A stretch of DNA of 64,000 nt, taken from NCBI RefSeq assembly GCF_003003035.1, contig NZ_PVTS01000004.1, positions 62,001 to 126,000 on the forward strand, read 5' to 3'. Shown here in pieces: positions 17,507 to 24,968 of this stretch. A program made the translations under genes and the position numbers. Each line of letters opens with the position of its first letter. Position 1 is the first letter of the stretch. The notes below the pieces were generated by a model. The model did no database searches. It saw only the letters and a list, made by a program, of their open reading frames with translations, and was not told where the DNA came from. The stretch is from Marinilabilia salmonicolor. GTDB taxonomy: Bacteria > Bacteroidota > Bacteroidia > Bacteroidales > Marinilabiliaceae.

Positions 17507-19210
17507 ATGTTCGGTAAATCAAATAAGCAGAAAGATCTGATTCATTTTGGGCTTCTTTTAGCCTTGGTTGTATTGGTGAATTTACTTGCTTCCTCTGTCG
17601 TTTTACGATTGGATCTGACTGAAGAAAAGAGATTCACACTTGCAGATATTACCACTGATTTTTTATCAGAGATGGATCAACCTGTCTTCGCAAGTGTTTA
17701 TTTGTCGGGTGATTTGAATGTGGGGTTCAGTCGTTTGTCGCAATCGGTGGAAGATAAACTGGATGAGTTTGGCGTTTATGCAGGCTCTAATCTGGATTAT
17801 CGGTTTATTGATCCCAACGACTCCTCTGATGAGTCGAAGAGGGCCACAGAGCAATTGAAAGAACTGGGGCTTGAGCCGGTTCCTGTTTACGAGGCCAAAG
17901 AGGATGGATCACGCAGCAGATCTCTGGTTTATCCTTATCTGATTTTGCAGTCGGGCGATACCGAGATTGCAGTGAATCTACTGGAAAATATGCCTGGACA
18001 ATCCGGAGCTGAGAACCTGAACGCTTCTGTGGAGGCGTTGGAATTTAAGCTTATAGATGCCGCTCGAAGGTTGTTGATTGACGAAATGCCCCGTATTGCC
18101 TTTTTGGAGGGACATGGAGAATATGATGAGATAGATGTGGTGGATATCACTGATGCCCTTTCCCGATATTATCAGGTGGACAGAGGAAATCCGGGTAACT
18201 CGCCTGAAATGCTTGCCCCTTATGAAGCTTTAATCATTGCCGGACCCAAAAAAGAATTTGCGGAGGATGAGAAGTATGCCATTGATCAGTACATCATGCA
18301 TGGCGGCCGTGTGTTGTGGCTGATAGACGCCCTGGGAGTAACGATGGACAGCCTTCAGCACTCTATGCAAACCGTAGGCTTACCTATGGATATAAACCTG
18401 GATGATCAGTTGTTTCGATATGGTTTTCGTATTAATCCGGTGCTTGTTCAGGATGTGCAGTCGGGTATGATACCTGTCAATGTGGCTCCTGCCGGACAGT
18501 CTTCTCAGTTTGTTCCCATGCCCTGGACCTACAGCCCTTTGTTGAATACAAACAGTGGGCATCCGGTTACGCGCAATGTGAATGTCGTAAGGGGAGAATT
18601 TGTCAGTAGCATTGATACCGTGGGTGGTGATTTGAACACCACCAAGACACCGTTACTGCGCACCAGTCGATATTCCCGCGAGATGGAGGTTCCGGTTTAT
18701 ATTTCTCTGGCCCAGGTAGAGGAGCAGCCGGCCCGGGAGAATTTTCCCCAGTCCCATATTCCGGTTGCCTATTTGTCGGAGGGAGCATTTACTTCTGCTT
18801 TTCTGAACAGGCCGGTGCCCCCCGGAGTGAATGGTGCTGGCTTGGAGCGTCGTGACCGAAGTGTTCCCACACGTATGATTGTAGTTGCAGATGGTGAGAT
18901 TATCAGGAACGAAGTACACCGAAGGGAATCCGCCAATCCCGGCATTGTTCCTCTGGGGTATGATGAGGTTACCCGACAGACCTTCGGGAATAAACAGTTT
19001 ATTCTTAACGCCGTCAATTATCTCACCGATGAAGAGGGTTGGATGAATCTGCGGACAAGAAATTACCGACTGCGGTTGCTCGACAGAGATAAAGTAGCCA
19101 ATGAAGCAGGATTCTGGAAAGCCATCAATATGGGAATACCGGTGCTGTTTGTACTGCTGGCCGGTCTTTTGGTGCCTTTGTGGAGAAAAAGGCGTTACGG
19201 AAAAGAATAA
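17507..19210 (+). CDS. gldG: Gliding-motility-associated ABC transporter substrate-binding protein GldG
   Basis: 567 residues. An N-terminal membrane anchor (about 15-33, GLLLALVVLVNLLASSVVL) is followed by the periplasmic ABC-transporter auxiliary domain: LDLTEEKRFTLADITTDFLS opens it, then IAFLEGHGEYDEIDVVDI and LIIAGPKKEFAEDEKYAIDQ. A second membrane segment (GIPVLFVLLAGLLVPLW) and basic RKRRYG tail close the protein. Length and layout fit GldG. Partner of GldF; the two remain in the same orientation despite the repeat insertions between them. Confidence 0.88.
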   Translation: MFGKSNKQKDLIHFGLLLALVVLVNLLASSVVLRLDLTEEKRFTLADITTDFLSEMDQPVFASVYLSGDLNVGFSRLSQSVEDKLDEFGVYAGSNLDYRFIDPNDSSDESKRATEQLKELGLEPVPVYEAKEDGSRSRSLVYPYLILQSGDTEIAVNLLENMPGQSGAENLNASVEALEFKLIDAARRLLIDEMPRIAFLEGHGEYDEIDVVDITDALSRYYQVDRGNPGNSPEMLAPYEALIIAGPKKEFAEDEKYAIDQYIMHGGRVLWLIDALGVTMDSLQHSMQTVGLPMDINLDDQLFRYGFRINPVLVQDVQSGMIPVNVAPAGQSSQFVPMPWTYSPLLNTNSGHPVTRNVNVVRGEFVSSIDTVGGDLNTTKTPLLRTSRYSREMEVPVYISLAQVEEQPARENFPQSHIPVAYLSEGAFTSAFLNRPVPPGVNGAGLERRDRSVPTRMIVVADGEIIRNEVHRRESANPGIVPLGYDEVTRQTFGNKQFILNAVNYLTDEEGWMNLRTRNYRLRLLDRDKVANEAGFWKAINMGIPVLFVLLAGLLVPLWRKRRYGKE

Positions 19211-19287
19211 TAGAAAATAGCCCCGCAGCACTTTTTTGTAGCCTCAAAATTTCTTATTTTCGGCACACTTTTTTGCTACATAATCTT

Positions 19288-19295
19288 TATATTTG
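19288..19295 (+). promoter_or_regulatory. Candidate dnaN -7 box
   Basis: TATATTTG matches TAnnTTTG; it would give a leader of about 130 bases before dnaN. No well-spaced -33 TTTG is present, so this is a partial match. Confidence 0.4.
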
Positions 19296-19435
19296 AAGAT
19301 GTTTGCAGAAAAGCTTATCTTGAGGTGCAATTTGTTGTTCCTGAATGAGTTTTGAATGTTGTCGCTGTCGTTTTTTGAACGGTGGTGAAAGTAATATTTT
19401 GTTTATCAGATAATAATTATAAAAAATAGAAAACA

Positions 19436-20563
19436 ATGAAGTTTGTTGTCTCCAGTTCAGGGCTGTTGTCGCACTTGCAGGCCATCAGCCGGGCTATTGC
19501 TTCCAAAAGCCCTATGCCTATTCTTGATAATTTTTTGTTTAGCCTCGAAGGACAAAAATTAACAATTACTGCCTCCGATACCGAGGTTACGATGATTACT
19601 TCGATGGACCTGGAAACCACTGACGGTGAAGGTACGATTGCGATGCCTTCAAAAATCCTTTTGGAGACGCTGAAGAAGTTCCCCGAACAACCTCTGAACT
19701 TTGAGATCAATGAGGAAACTATGGCGGTGGATATTGTCACTGAGAAGGGTAAGTTTAGTGTGGTTGGTCAGAACGGAGACGATTTTCCGGCATTGCCTCA
19801 GATTGATGAGGAAAAAGCAAGTAAACTCCAGATTTCTGCTGATACCTTGTTGACAGGGATTGTGAAAACCTTGTTTGCTACAGCAGACGATGAACTCAGA
19901 CCGGTAATGAATGGTATTTTGTTTGAGTTCACCCCTGATAACATGACTTTTGTGGCATCCGATTCACATAAATTGGTTCGTTATCAGCGTTTGGATGTGA
20001 AGACCGATTATGAGGCTTCCTTTATTTTGCCCAAAAAGCCTGCAGGTCTGTTGAAAAATGTTCTGCCCAAGGAAGACGGGGATGTAGAAGTGGCCTTTGA
20101 TGATCAGAATGCTTACTTCACGATGCAAAATTATCGACTGGTTTGCCGTTTGGTGGAGGGAAATTACCCCAGCTACAATGCTGTTATTCCTCAGGACAAT
20201 CCCAATAAAGTGGTGGTTGACCGGGTGGACTTGTTCAATACCCTTGGACGTGTCTCTTTGTTTGCCAGTCAGGCAAGTAATCTGGTTAAACTTCATTTGG
20301 GAGCCAACGAAATGGTTATCTCTGCTCAGGATCTTGACTTTTCTATTTCTGCTCATGAAAAACTGGGCTGCCAGTACGATGGTGATGAAATGGAGATTGG
20401 TTTTAAATCCGGATTTCTGGCCGATATTCTGGAGAATATCTCCTCCTCAGATATTGTGCTGGAGTTGTCTGATCCTGCCCGCGCCGGAATATTTGTCCCT
20501 TTTGACAAGTCCGAAAATGAGGATGAGTTGATGTTGCTTATGCCTATGATGATTAATGCCTGA
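19436..20563 (+). CDS. dnaN: DNA polymerase III beta subunit (sliding clamp)
   Basis: The dimeric ring that tethers the replicative polymerase to DNA. 375 residues, the normal length, with three repeats of the clamp fold: MKFVVSSSGLLSHLQAISRA opens domain 1, MNGILFEFTPDNMTFVASDS domain 2, and the C-terminus ends MLLMPMMINA, in place of the common PMR-type ending. It is not beside dnaA or gyrB. The leader contains TCAGATAATAATTA about 30 bases before the start, a motif shared with three other genes here. Confidence 0.96.
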   Translation: MKFVVSSSGLLSHLQAISRAIASKSPMPILDNFLFSLEGQKLTITASDTEVTMITSMDLETTDGEGTIAMPSKILLETLKKFPEQPLNFEINEETMAVDIVTEKGKFSVVGQNGDDFPALPQIDEEKASKLQISADTLLTGIVKTLFATADDELRPVMNGILFEFTPDNMTFVASDSHKLVRYQRLDVKTDYEASFILPKKPAGLLKNVLPKEDGDVEVAFDDQNAYFTMQNYRLVCRLVEGNYPSYNAVIPQDNPNKVVVDRVDLFNTLGRVSLFASQASNLVKLHLGANEMVISAQDLDFSISAHEKLGCQYDGDEMEIGFKSGFLADILENISSSDIVLELSDPARAGIFVPFDKSENEDELMLLMPMMINA

Positions 20564-20587
20564 TAGTTCGGGCTAACCTCTATATTT

Positions 20588-20623
20588 AAACGTCTCGTTG
20601 AGTTTTCAGCGGGACGTTTTTTA
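20588..20623 (+). terminator. dnaN terminator
   Basis: AAACGTCTCG (20588-20597) pairs with CGGGACGTTT (20610-20619) and is followed by a T-run on the plus strand. Confidence 0.75.
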
Positions 20624-20629
20624 TAAAAA

Positions 20630-20656
20630 AAAGTCTGCCCGGGAAGGACAGACTTT
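20630..20656 (-). terminator. Terminator of the porin-PII-Amt operon
   Basis: AAAGTCTG (20630-20637) and CAGACTTT (20649-20656) form a stem followed on the minus strand by a run of T. A second hairpin, with arms of 14 bases and one mismatch (20823-20852), lies directly after the amt stop codon and may protect the mRNA end. Confidence 0.65.
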
Positions 20657-20723
20657 AAAAACAGGACAATTAACAGAACCGGATTTAAAACCGGACCAGC
20701 CATCGTTATGGCATTTCTTTAAT

Positions 20724-20743
20724 CTGATGCCGGCCGGCATCAG
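20724..20743. repeat. Perfect 20-bp palindrome
   Basis: CTGATGCCGG and its exact reverse complement abut without spacer, between the dnaN and amt terminators. GC-rich; it may be part of the termination region or a protein-binding site. Confidence 0.5.
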
Positions 20744-20861
20744 GTTTGCGTTTATCTCCTTTCGGGTTGTCTTGCTTTTACGGTTATTAAGGTAAATTGT
20801 AAGAGACGTTTTTGTTGGCAATCCTGTTTTCGGAAAAATTTCCGAAGACAGGGGTGGTTTA

Positions 20862-22097
20862 TCAGGTCAGATTGTCGTAGGCAGTTTCTCCATGTTCGTA
20901 GATGTCGAGTCCTTCCTCTTCCACGCGTTTGGGTACCCGCAGACCTACGGTTGATTTAATGGTTCGGAAAAGGATGAATCCCATGGCCAATGCCCAGGCA
21001 GCGACAGAGATTACGCCCAATGCCTGAACTCCAAGCAGGCTTGCACCGCCACCATAGAAGAGTCCTCCTTCAGTTGCCAGAAGACCTACCATAATGGTTC
21101 CTACAGCTCCGCTGAATCCATGCACTGTAACGGCACCAACAGGATCGTCAATACGCAGCTTGTCCAGCATTTCCACTCCAAAGATTAGTACGAAGCCGGC
21201 AATAACTCCGATGATTACTGCTCCACCGGGAGTGACAATGTCGCAACCGGCGGTGATGGCGACCAATCCGGCCAGCGCTCCGTTGAGTGAAAGACCCAGT
21301 GATGGCCGTTTGTAACGCATCCATGAGATTATCATGGCTGTAACGGTTCCGGCTGCAGCCGAAAGGTTGGTGGTTACAAAAATGGAGGCTACCGCTGAGA
21401 TGTTATCCAGTCCGCTTGCTGCCAGCTGTGATCCGGGGTTAAAACCAAACCATCCAAACCACAATATAAAGACTCCTAATGCACCAATGGTTAAACTGTG
21501 GCCGGGAATCGCTTTGCGTTTTCCGTTGTATTTTCCCAATCTCGGCCCAACTGTAGCAGCTCCAACCAATCCAAGCCATCCACCTACCGAGTGTACCACT
21601 GTGGATCCGGCAAAGTCGTGAAAGCCCAATTCGCTGAGCCATCCACCTCCCCACACCCAGTGTCCTGAGATGGGATAAATGACTGCCGTAATGAAGAAAC
21701 TGGCAAGAATGTATGCTTTGAATTCGGTTCGTTCTGCAACAGCACCGGAAACAATTGTGGCGGCGGTTGCTGCAAATACGGTCTGGAATATCAGAATGGC
21801 ATAATCCACATCATTGCCGTAACTTCCTGAGAAAAAGAGATCGGGCATGCCTATGAACCCTCCCAGATCGGTTCCAAACATGATGCTGAAGCCTATCAAC
21901 CAGAACATTAGTGATCCTACGGAGAAGTCAAGGAAGTTCTTCATCAATATATTTGCAGTGTTTTTGGCACGTGAAAAACCGGCTTCAACCATTGCGAACC
22001 CCGGCTGCATAAACATTACCATGGCCGCTGCAATTAAAACCCATAACATGTCTAAAGAGACGGTTATCTCGGATACTTGTTTTGTAATTTCTTCCAT
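20862..22097 (-). CDS. amtB: Ammonium transporter
   Basis: Inner-membrane channel for ammonium. 411 residues with eleven membrane segments expected. The twin histidines of the Amt pore are visible in FAGSTVVHSVGGWLG and VTVHGFSGAVGTI; the N-terminal MFMQPGFAMVEAGFSRAKN and FGWFGFNPGSQL are also typical. It is the last gene of a three-gene operon (porin-like protein, PII, Amt); the adjacent PII gene, 41 bases upstream, probably encodes its plug protein. Confidence 0.96.
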   Translation of the reverse strand: MEEITKQVSEITVSLDMLWVLIAAAMVMFMQPGFAMVEAGFSRAKNTANILMKNFLDFSVGSLMFWLIGFSIMFGTDLGGFIGMPDLFFSGSYGNDVDYAILIFQTVFAATAATIVSGAVAERTEFKAYILASFFITAVIYPISGHWVWGGGWLSELGFHDFAGSTVVHSVGGWLGLVGAATVGPRLGKYNGKRKAIPGHSLTIGALGVFILWFGWFGFNPGSQLAASGLDNISAVASIFVTTNLSAAAGTVTAMIISWMRYKRPSLGLSLNGALAGLVAITAGCDIVTPGGAVIIGVIAGFVLIFGVEMLDKLRIDDPVGAVTVHGFSGAVGTIMVGLLATEGGLFYGGGASLLGVQALGVISVAAWALAMGFILFRTIKSTVGLRVPKRVEEEGLDIYEHGETAYDNLT

Positions 22098-22138
22098 AAT
22101 CGTATGATTTTAATAGATTTAACCTGAGAGGATTTCTG

Positions 22139-22495
22139 TTATTCCTCTTCTCCTTTGATGTAGAGAGACTCATCACCTTTTTCGCCTGTGCGTATCCGGT
22201 AAGACTCTTCAATGTCCACAACGAAGATTTTTCCGTCTCCTATGGCTCCGGTTTTTCCCGATTCCAGAATGGCGTTAATGGTGTTTTTCAGGTTTTTATC
22301 GCGTACCACAATTGATAATTTGATGCGTTCAATGGCGCTGGTATCGTAAACAATTCCCCGAAAGGCGCGCTCTTCACGCGACCTTCCGATTCCACGAACT
22401 TCCCAGTATGAAAAGAAATCAATCCCTACTTTGCTGAGGGCCTCTTTTACATCATCGAACTTGGTTTTGCGTATGATGGCTTCAATCTTTTTCAT
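22139..22495 (-). CDS. glnK: PII-family nitrogen regulator with a tyrosine-less T-loop
   Basis: 118 residues, trimeric cytosolic sensor of 2-oxoglutarate and ATP/ADP. The fold is clear from MKKIEAIIRKTKFDDVKEAL and KTGAIGDGKIFVVDIEESYRIRTGE. In the T-loop the segment WEVRGIGRSREERAFRGIVY is one residue shorter than GlnB and carries Phe45 where the uridylylated Tyr51 would be; Ser39 replaces the usual Gln39. So it should not be uridylylated at that site. Gene order with amtB suggests it gates the ammonium channel. It follows the porin-like gene by 76 bases. Confidence 0.93.
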   Translation of the reverse strand: MKKIEAIIRKTKFDDVKEALSKVGIDFFSYWEVRGIGRSREERAFRGIVYDTSAIERIKLSIVVRDKNLKNTINAILESGKTGAIGDGKIFVVDIEESYRIRTGEKGDESLYIKGEEE

Positions 22496-22571
22496 GATAT
22501 CATTTTTAGGTTTTTGACTACTTGGCAGTATGATCGGTTATTTCCGGCAGGAATTTTCCGGGCTGCGGAGC

Positions 22572-23231
22572 TCAGAATGAAACTCCTACCACCATAAATA
22601 AACTTTCACTTTCGGGGTTGAGAATCACTGAACCGGAAAGGGGAAGTGAGAAATACTCTGTTAGTTTAATCTCTTTGGATGCTCCGATGCCCACATTTAC
22701 AATTCCAAAGTCACCATCTGTAGTGTAAACCTCATCGCCGGCTCCGATAAAGGCATTGACCAGTCCAAAGTCGTAACCTGCCTCAAGATAGAGTGATTTG
22801 TCGTCGGCTCCGGCAAAGAACTTCCCTGCAAGCAGGCTGAACTTATCCAACGAAAGGGTACCGCTTACTTCCATGGAATGATTGCTGTCGAAATCAAAAT
22901 AATCATCCGACATGTCATCCATCGGGAAGTAGTAGTCGGTTACGGTTAGTGAAAAAACATCCCCGAATGAATATCCTGCATACAGGTCGGCTTCCTGGGC
23001 TCCCGGAAGATTCGTGGTATAGGCACCCCATGCACCCAGTACAAAATCACCGGCACTCATTTCCATATATGGCTGGATGCTTGGTGAACCACCAAAGTCG
23101 GTCCCCCGCCAAACATAGCGGCTCATAAGGTCGGCACCGACACTTACCTCAACTTGTGACCTGGCATTAAAGCCGGATGCAAAAAGACCAGTAATGGTCA
23201 GGACCAAAAAAAGTTTTCCAAAGTTTCTCAT
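22572..23231 (-). CDS. Outer-membrane porin-like protein (TorF family) of the nitrogen operon
   Basis: 219 residues with signal peptide (GLFASGFNARSQ; cleavage near residue 25). VGADLMSRYVWRGTDFGGSP at the start of the mature part and alternating aromatic/small strands ending MVVGVSF with terminal Phe point to an outer-membrane beta-barrel of the TorF/conserved Gcw_chp type. First gene of the operon with PII and Amt, a position often seen for this family, suggesting a role in nitrogen compound uptake. The substrate is not known. Confidence 0.8.
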   Translation of the reverse strand: MRNFGKLFLVLTITGLFASGFNARSQVEVSVGADLMSRYVWRGTDFGGSPSIQPYMEMSAGDFVLGAWGAYTTNLPGAQEADLYAGYSFGDVFSLTVTDYYFPMDDMSDDYFDFDSNHSMEVSGTLSLDKFSLLAGKFFAGADDKSLYLEAGYDFGLVNAFIGAGDEVYTTDGDFGIVNVGIGASKEIKLTEYFSLPLSGSVILNPESESLFMVVGVSF

Positions 23232-23348
23232 AGTGGTTAGTTTTTAAAAATGTGGTTAATAAAAGTGTACCCCGTAAAAAAGGGGGGTGTTTGGTTTATT
23301 TTTTGAGTTTTCAAGAGTTTTACCCCCTTTTTATATGGGTTGACAATG

Positions 23349-23396
23349 CAAATATATATACTTTTTATTTTTACCCCCTAATTTTTGAGGGGTAAA
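23349..23396 (-). promoter_or_regulatory. Promoter and candidate operator of the nitrogen operon
   Basis: On the minus strand TATATTTG (plus 23349-23356) is a good -7 box. In place of a -33 element there is an inverted repeat TTTACCCC (23370-23377) / GGGGTAAA (23389-23396). Further copies of TACCCC or TACCCCC occur at 23268-23273 and 23321-23327, and GGGGGGT lies at 23282-23288. The layout suggests an activator-dependent promoter. Confidence 0.5.
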
Positions 23397-23513
23397 TTTT
23401 GAAAATTTGCATTTTTTATGAAAAGACCCTTATTTTGGAGGGGGGCATCATTGTTTTTTGAAGAATATTAATTGTCCTCCCCCTTTATCCAGAGCTTGCC
23501 CGAAAACTTCAAT

Positions 23514-23693
23514 TACAGGCCATCGGCCTGAGTGCAATAGCATGGGGCAACGACACAGGAAGATTGTAACAACTCTCTCCTCTCATTATTGGTTGCGTCG
23601 CGATTAATAATGAGAGGGGAGGTGAGAAATACCTCAGAACCCAGGACGTTGCACCGGGCTGTTGTTCTCAGGTTTTCAGCCTGTTTACATCTT
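23514..23693. repeat. Composite palindromic intergenic element, copy 2 (inverted)
   Basis: Related to 689-864 in opposite orientation, including the shared run ATTGTAACAACTC. The central hairpin arms (23582-23597, 23599-23614) differ from copy 1 by C-to-T changes that turn G-C pairs into G-T (G-U in RNA) pairs. The rest of the 630-base gap, apart from promoter sequences at both ends, shows no gene. Confidence 0.75.
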
Positions 23694-23827
23694 ACTCGTC
23701 TTATCTATATGGCAGGTAAAGTTGGGGGCTAATGCAGGTGGATAAATGTTTCCGGCTTTTGTGGGAAAAAAATATATCTAATGGAGTAGAATTATTGATA
23801 ATGTATGAATAGTTCGGCTTTAATGAT

Positions 23828-23835
23828 TAAATTTG
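23828..23835 (+). promoter_or_regulatory. Candidate -7 box of the acidic-protein gene
   Basis: TAAATTTG matches TAnnTTTG and would start transcription about 20 bases before the ATG at 23863. No clear -33 element. Confidence 0.4.
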
Positions 23836-23862
23836 ATTTACACAATACAAAATCTTGAAAGG

Positions 23863-24345
23863 ATGAAAAATATTGAATTAGGAAAAGGCGTTGATAATCT
23901 TCAATTTGGAATGACCCGTGAGGAGTTTAAAGCAATTATGGGAGAGCCTGATGAAATTGAGGTTATGGAAAATGAAGACATGGCCGAAGATACGTCTGAA
24001 GCGTGGCACTATGATGAAATAGAATTGTCCGCTTCTTTTGATCAGATGGAAGACTGGCGACTTACTTCGCTTGCGGTGAGCTCCAAAGAATACACCTTTG
24101 AGGGGGTGGATCTGATAGGTCTTAGTCAGCAGGAGGTGATGGATCAGATCGAAATGCTTGGTCTTGGAGATGTTTCTATTGAAGAGTTGTCAGACGATGA
24201 GGATAACAGTCAGCAGATTGCAACGCTGTTGGATGTAAGTCTTAATTTATGGTTTGATAACGGTATTTTATCGGAAATACAATGGGGACCTTACTGGGAT
24301 GAAGAAGAGGAAGAGTTGATCTGGCCGGGAGAAGAAGAAGAGTAA
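23863..24345 (+). CDS. Acidic hypothetical protein
   Basis: 160 residues from the ATG at 23863, which follows GAAAGG; an upstream TTG at 23833 is ignored because it overlaps the -7 box. No signal peptide or membrane segment. The N-terminal LGKGVDNLQFGMTREEFKAI followed by MGEPDEIEVMEN resembles the small alpha-beta units of BamE/SmpA-like or immunity-type proteins, where a conserved GMT-x-EEV-x-x-x-GxPD pattern is common. Strongly acidic at the C-terminus (DEEEEELIWPGEEEE). Function unknown. The next gene is even more acidic and in the same orientation. Confidence 0.65.
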   Translation: MKNIELGKGVDNLQFGMTREEFKAIMGEPDEIEVMENEDMAEDTSEAWHYDEIELSASFDQMEDWRLTSLAVSSKEYTFEGVDLIGLSQQEVMDQIEMLGLGDVSIEELSDDEDNSQQIATLLDVSLNLWFDNGILSEIQWGPYWDEEEEELIWPGEEEE

Positions 24346-24423
24346 AAAAAAATCTTCTGATCATTTGCAATATATTGAATTGAATGTATAAATTTATCCC
24401 GTAAATTTTATATTTGTAATTGC

Positions 24424-24657
24424 ATGGAAAAGAGTATTTTAAAGGTTGATCCCGTAGCATTTCGTTACGATGATCCCGAGATTGATGATGATGATTTCGG
24501 TGAAGATGATGATTATGAATGGGGGGAGGAAGACCTGGATGATGAAAATTTCGACGAAGATATTGACGAAGACTTTGATGAGGATTACGACGAAGACTTT
24601 GACAATGATTTTGATGAGGACGATTTCGATGACGATTTTGATGATGATGATTTTTAA
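24424..24657 (+). CDS. Extremely acidic Asp/Glu-rich small protein
   Basis: 77 residues, about 45 of them Asp or Glu. After a normal N-terminus (MEKSILKVDPVAFRYDDPEI) the chain becomes a near-regular four-residue repeat of the type F-D-E-D, I-D-E-D, F-D-E-D, Y-D-E-D with an aromatic or aliphatic residue every fourth position and a final Phe. The codons are varied (GAT/GAC/GAA/GAG), so the repeat is kept at protein level. TATATTTG at 24409-24416 is only 8 bases before the ATG, which could give a leaderless mRNA. Possible roles are cation binding or DNA/RNA mimicry; none is shown. Confidence 0.6.
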   Translation: MEKSILKVDPVAFRYDDPEIDDDDFGEDDDYEWGEEDLDDENFDEDIDEDFDEDYDEDFDNDFDEDDFDDDFDDDDF

Positions 24658-24700
24658 TATCCGGCTTTAATCATCTAACCTGAATTAATCAGGCTAAAAT

Positions 24701-24748
24701 AAAAAACAGGGGTTGTACAATTTTCTTCGTACAACCCCTGTTGTTTTT
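24701..24748. terminator. Strong bidirectional terminator
   Basis: CAGGGGTTGTAC and GTACAACCCCTG form a perfect 12-bp stem with A- and T-runs on the two sides. It ends the acidic-protein genes and may also block transcription from the convergent CarboxypepD_reg gene. The rest of 24749-24968 has a GGGAGGGGTTAGGGGAGG tract and no gene. Confidence 0.8.
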
Positions 24749-24968
24749 AGCTATGGTTCTGTAAAACGTTACTTACTTTCAATGGGCAACCTTCAAAACC
24801 CGGGTCTTTGCAAAAATCTTACACAATCTGTAAAGGAAGATTTTTCTTAAGGGTTACGCCTGTCAATGGTTTACTGCTCTTTTAAAATCTTTTTTTATTA
24901 CAAAGAACCCAATCCCCCTCCCCGGGAGGGGTTAGGGGAGGTCGTCAATCCGCAGAAGACCGGTTTTA

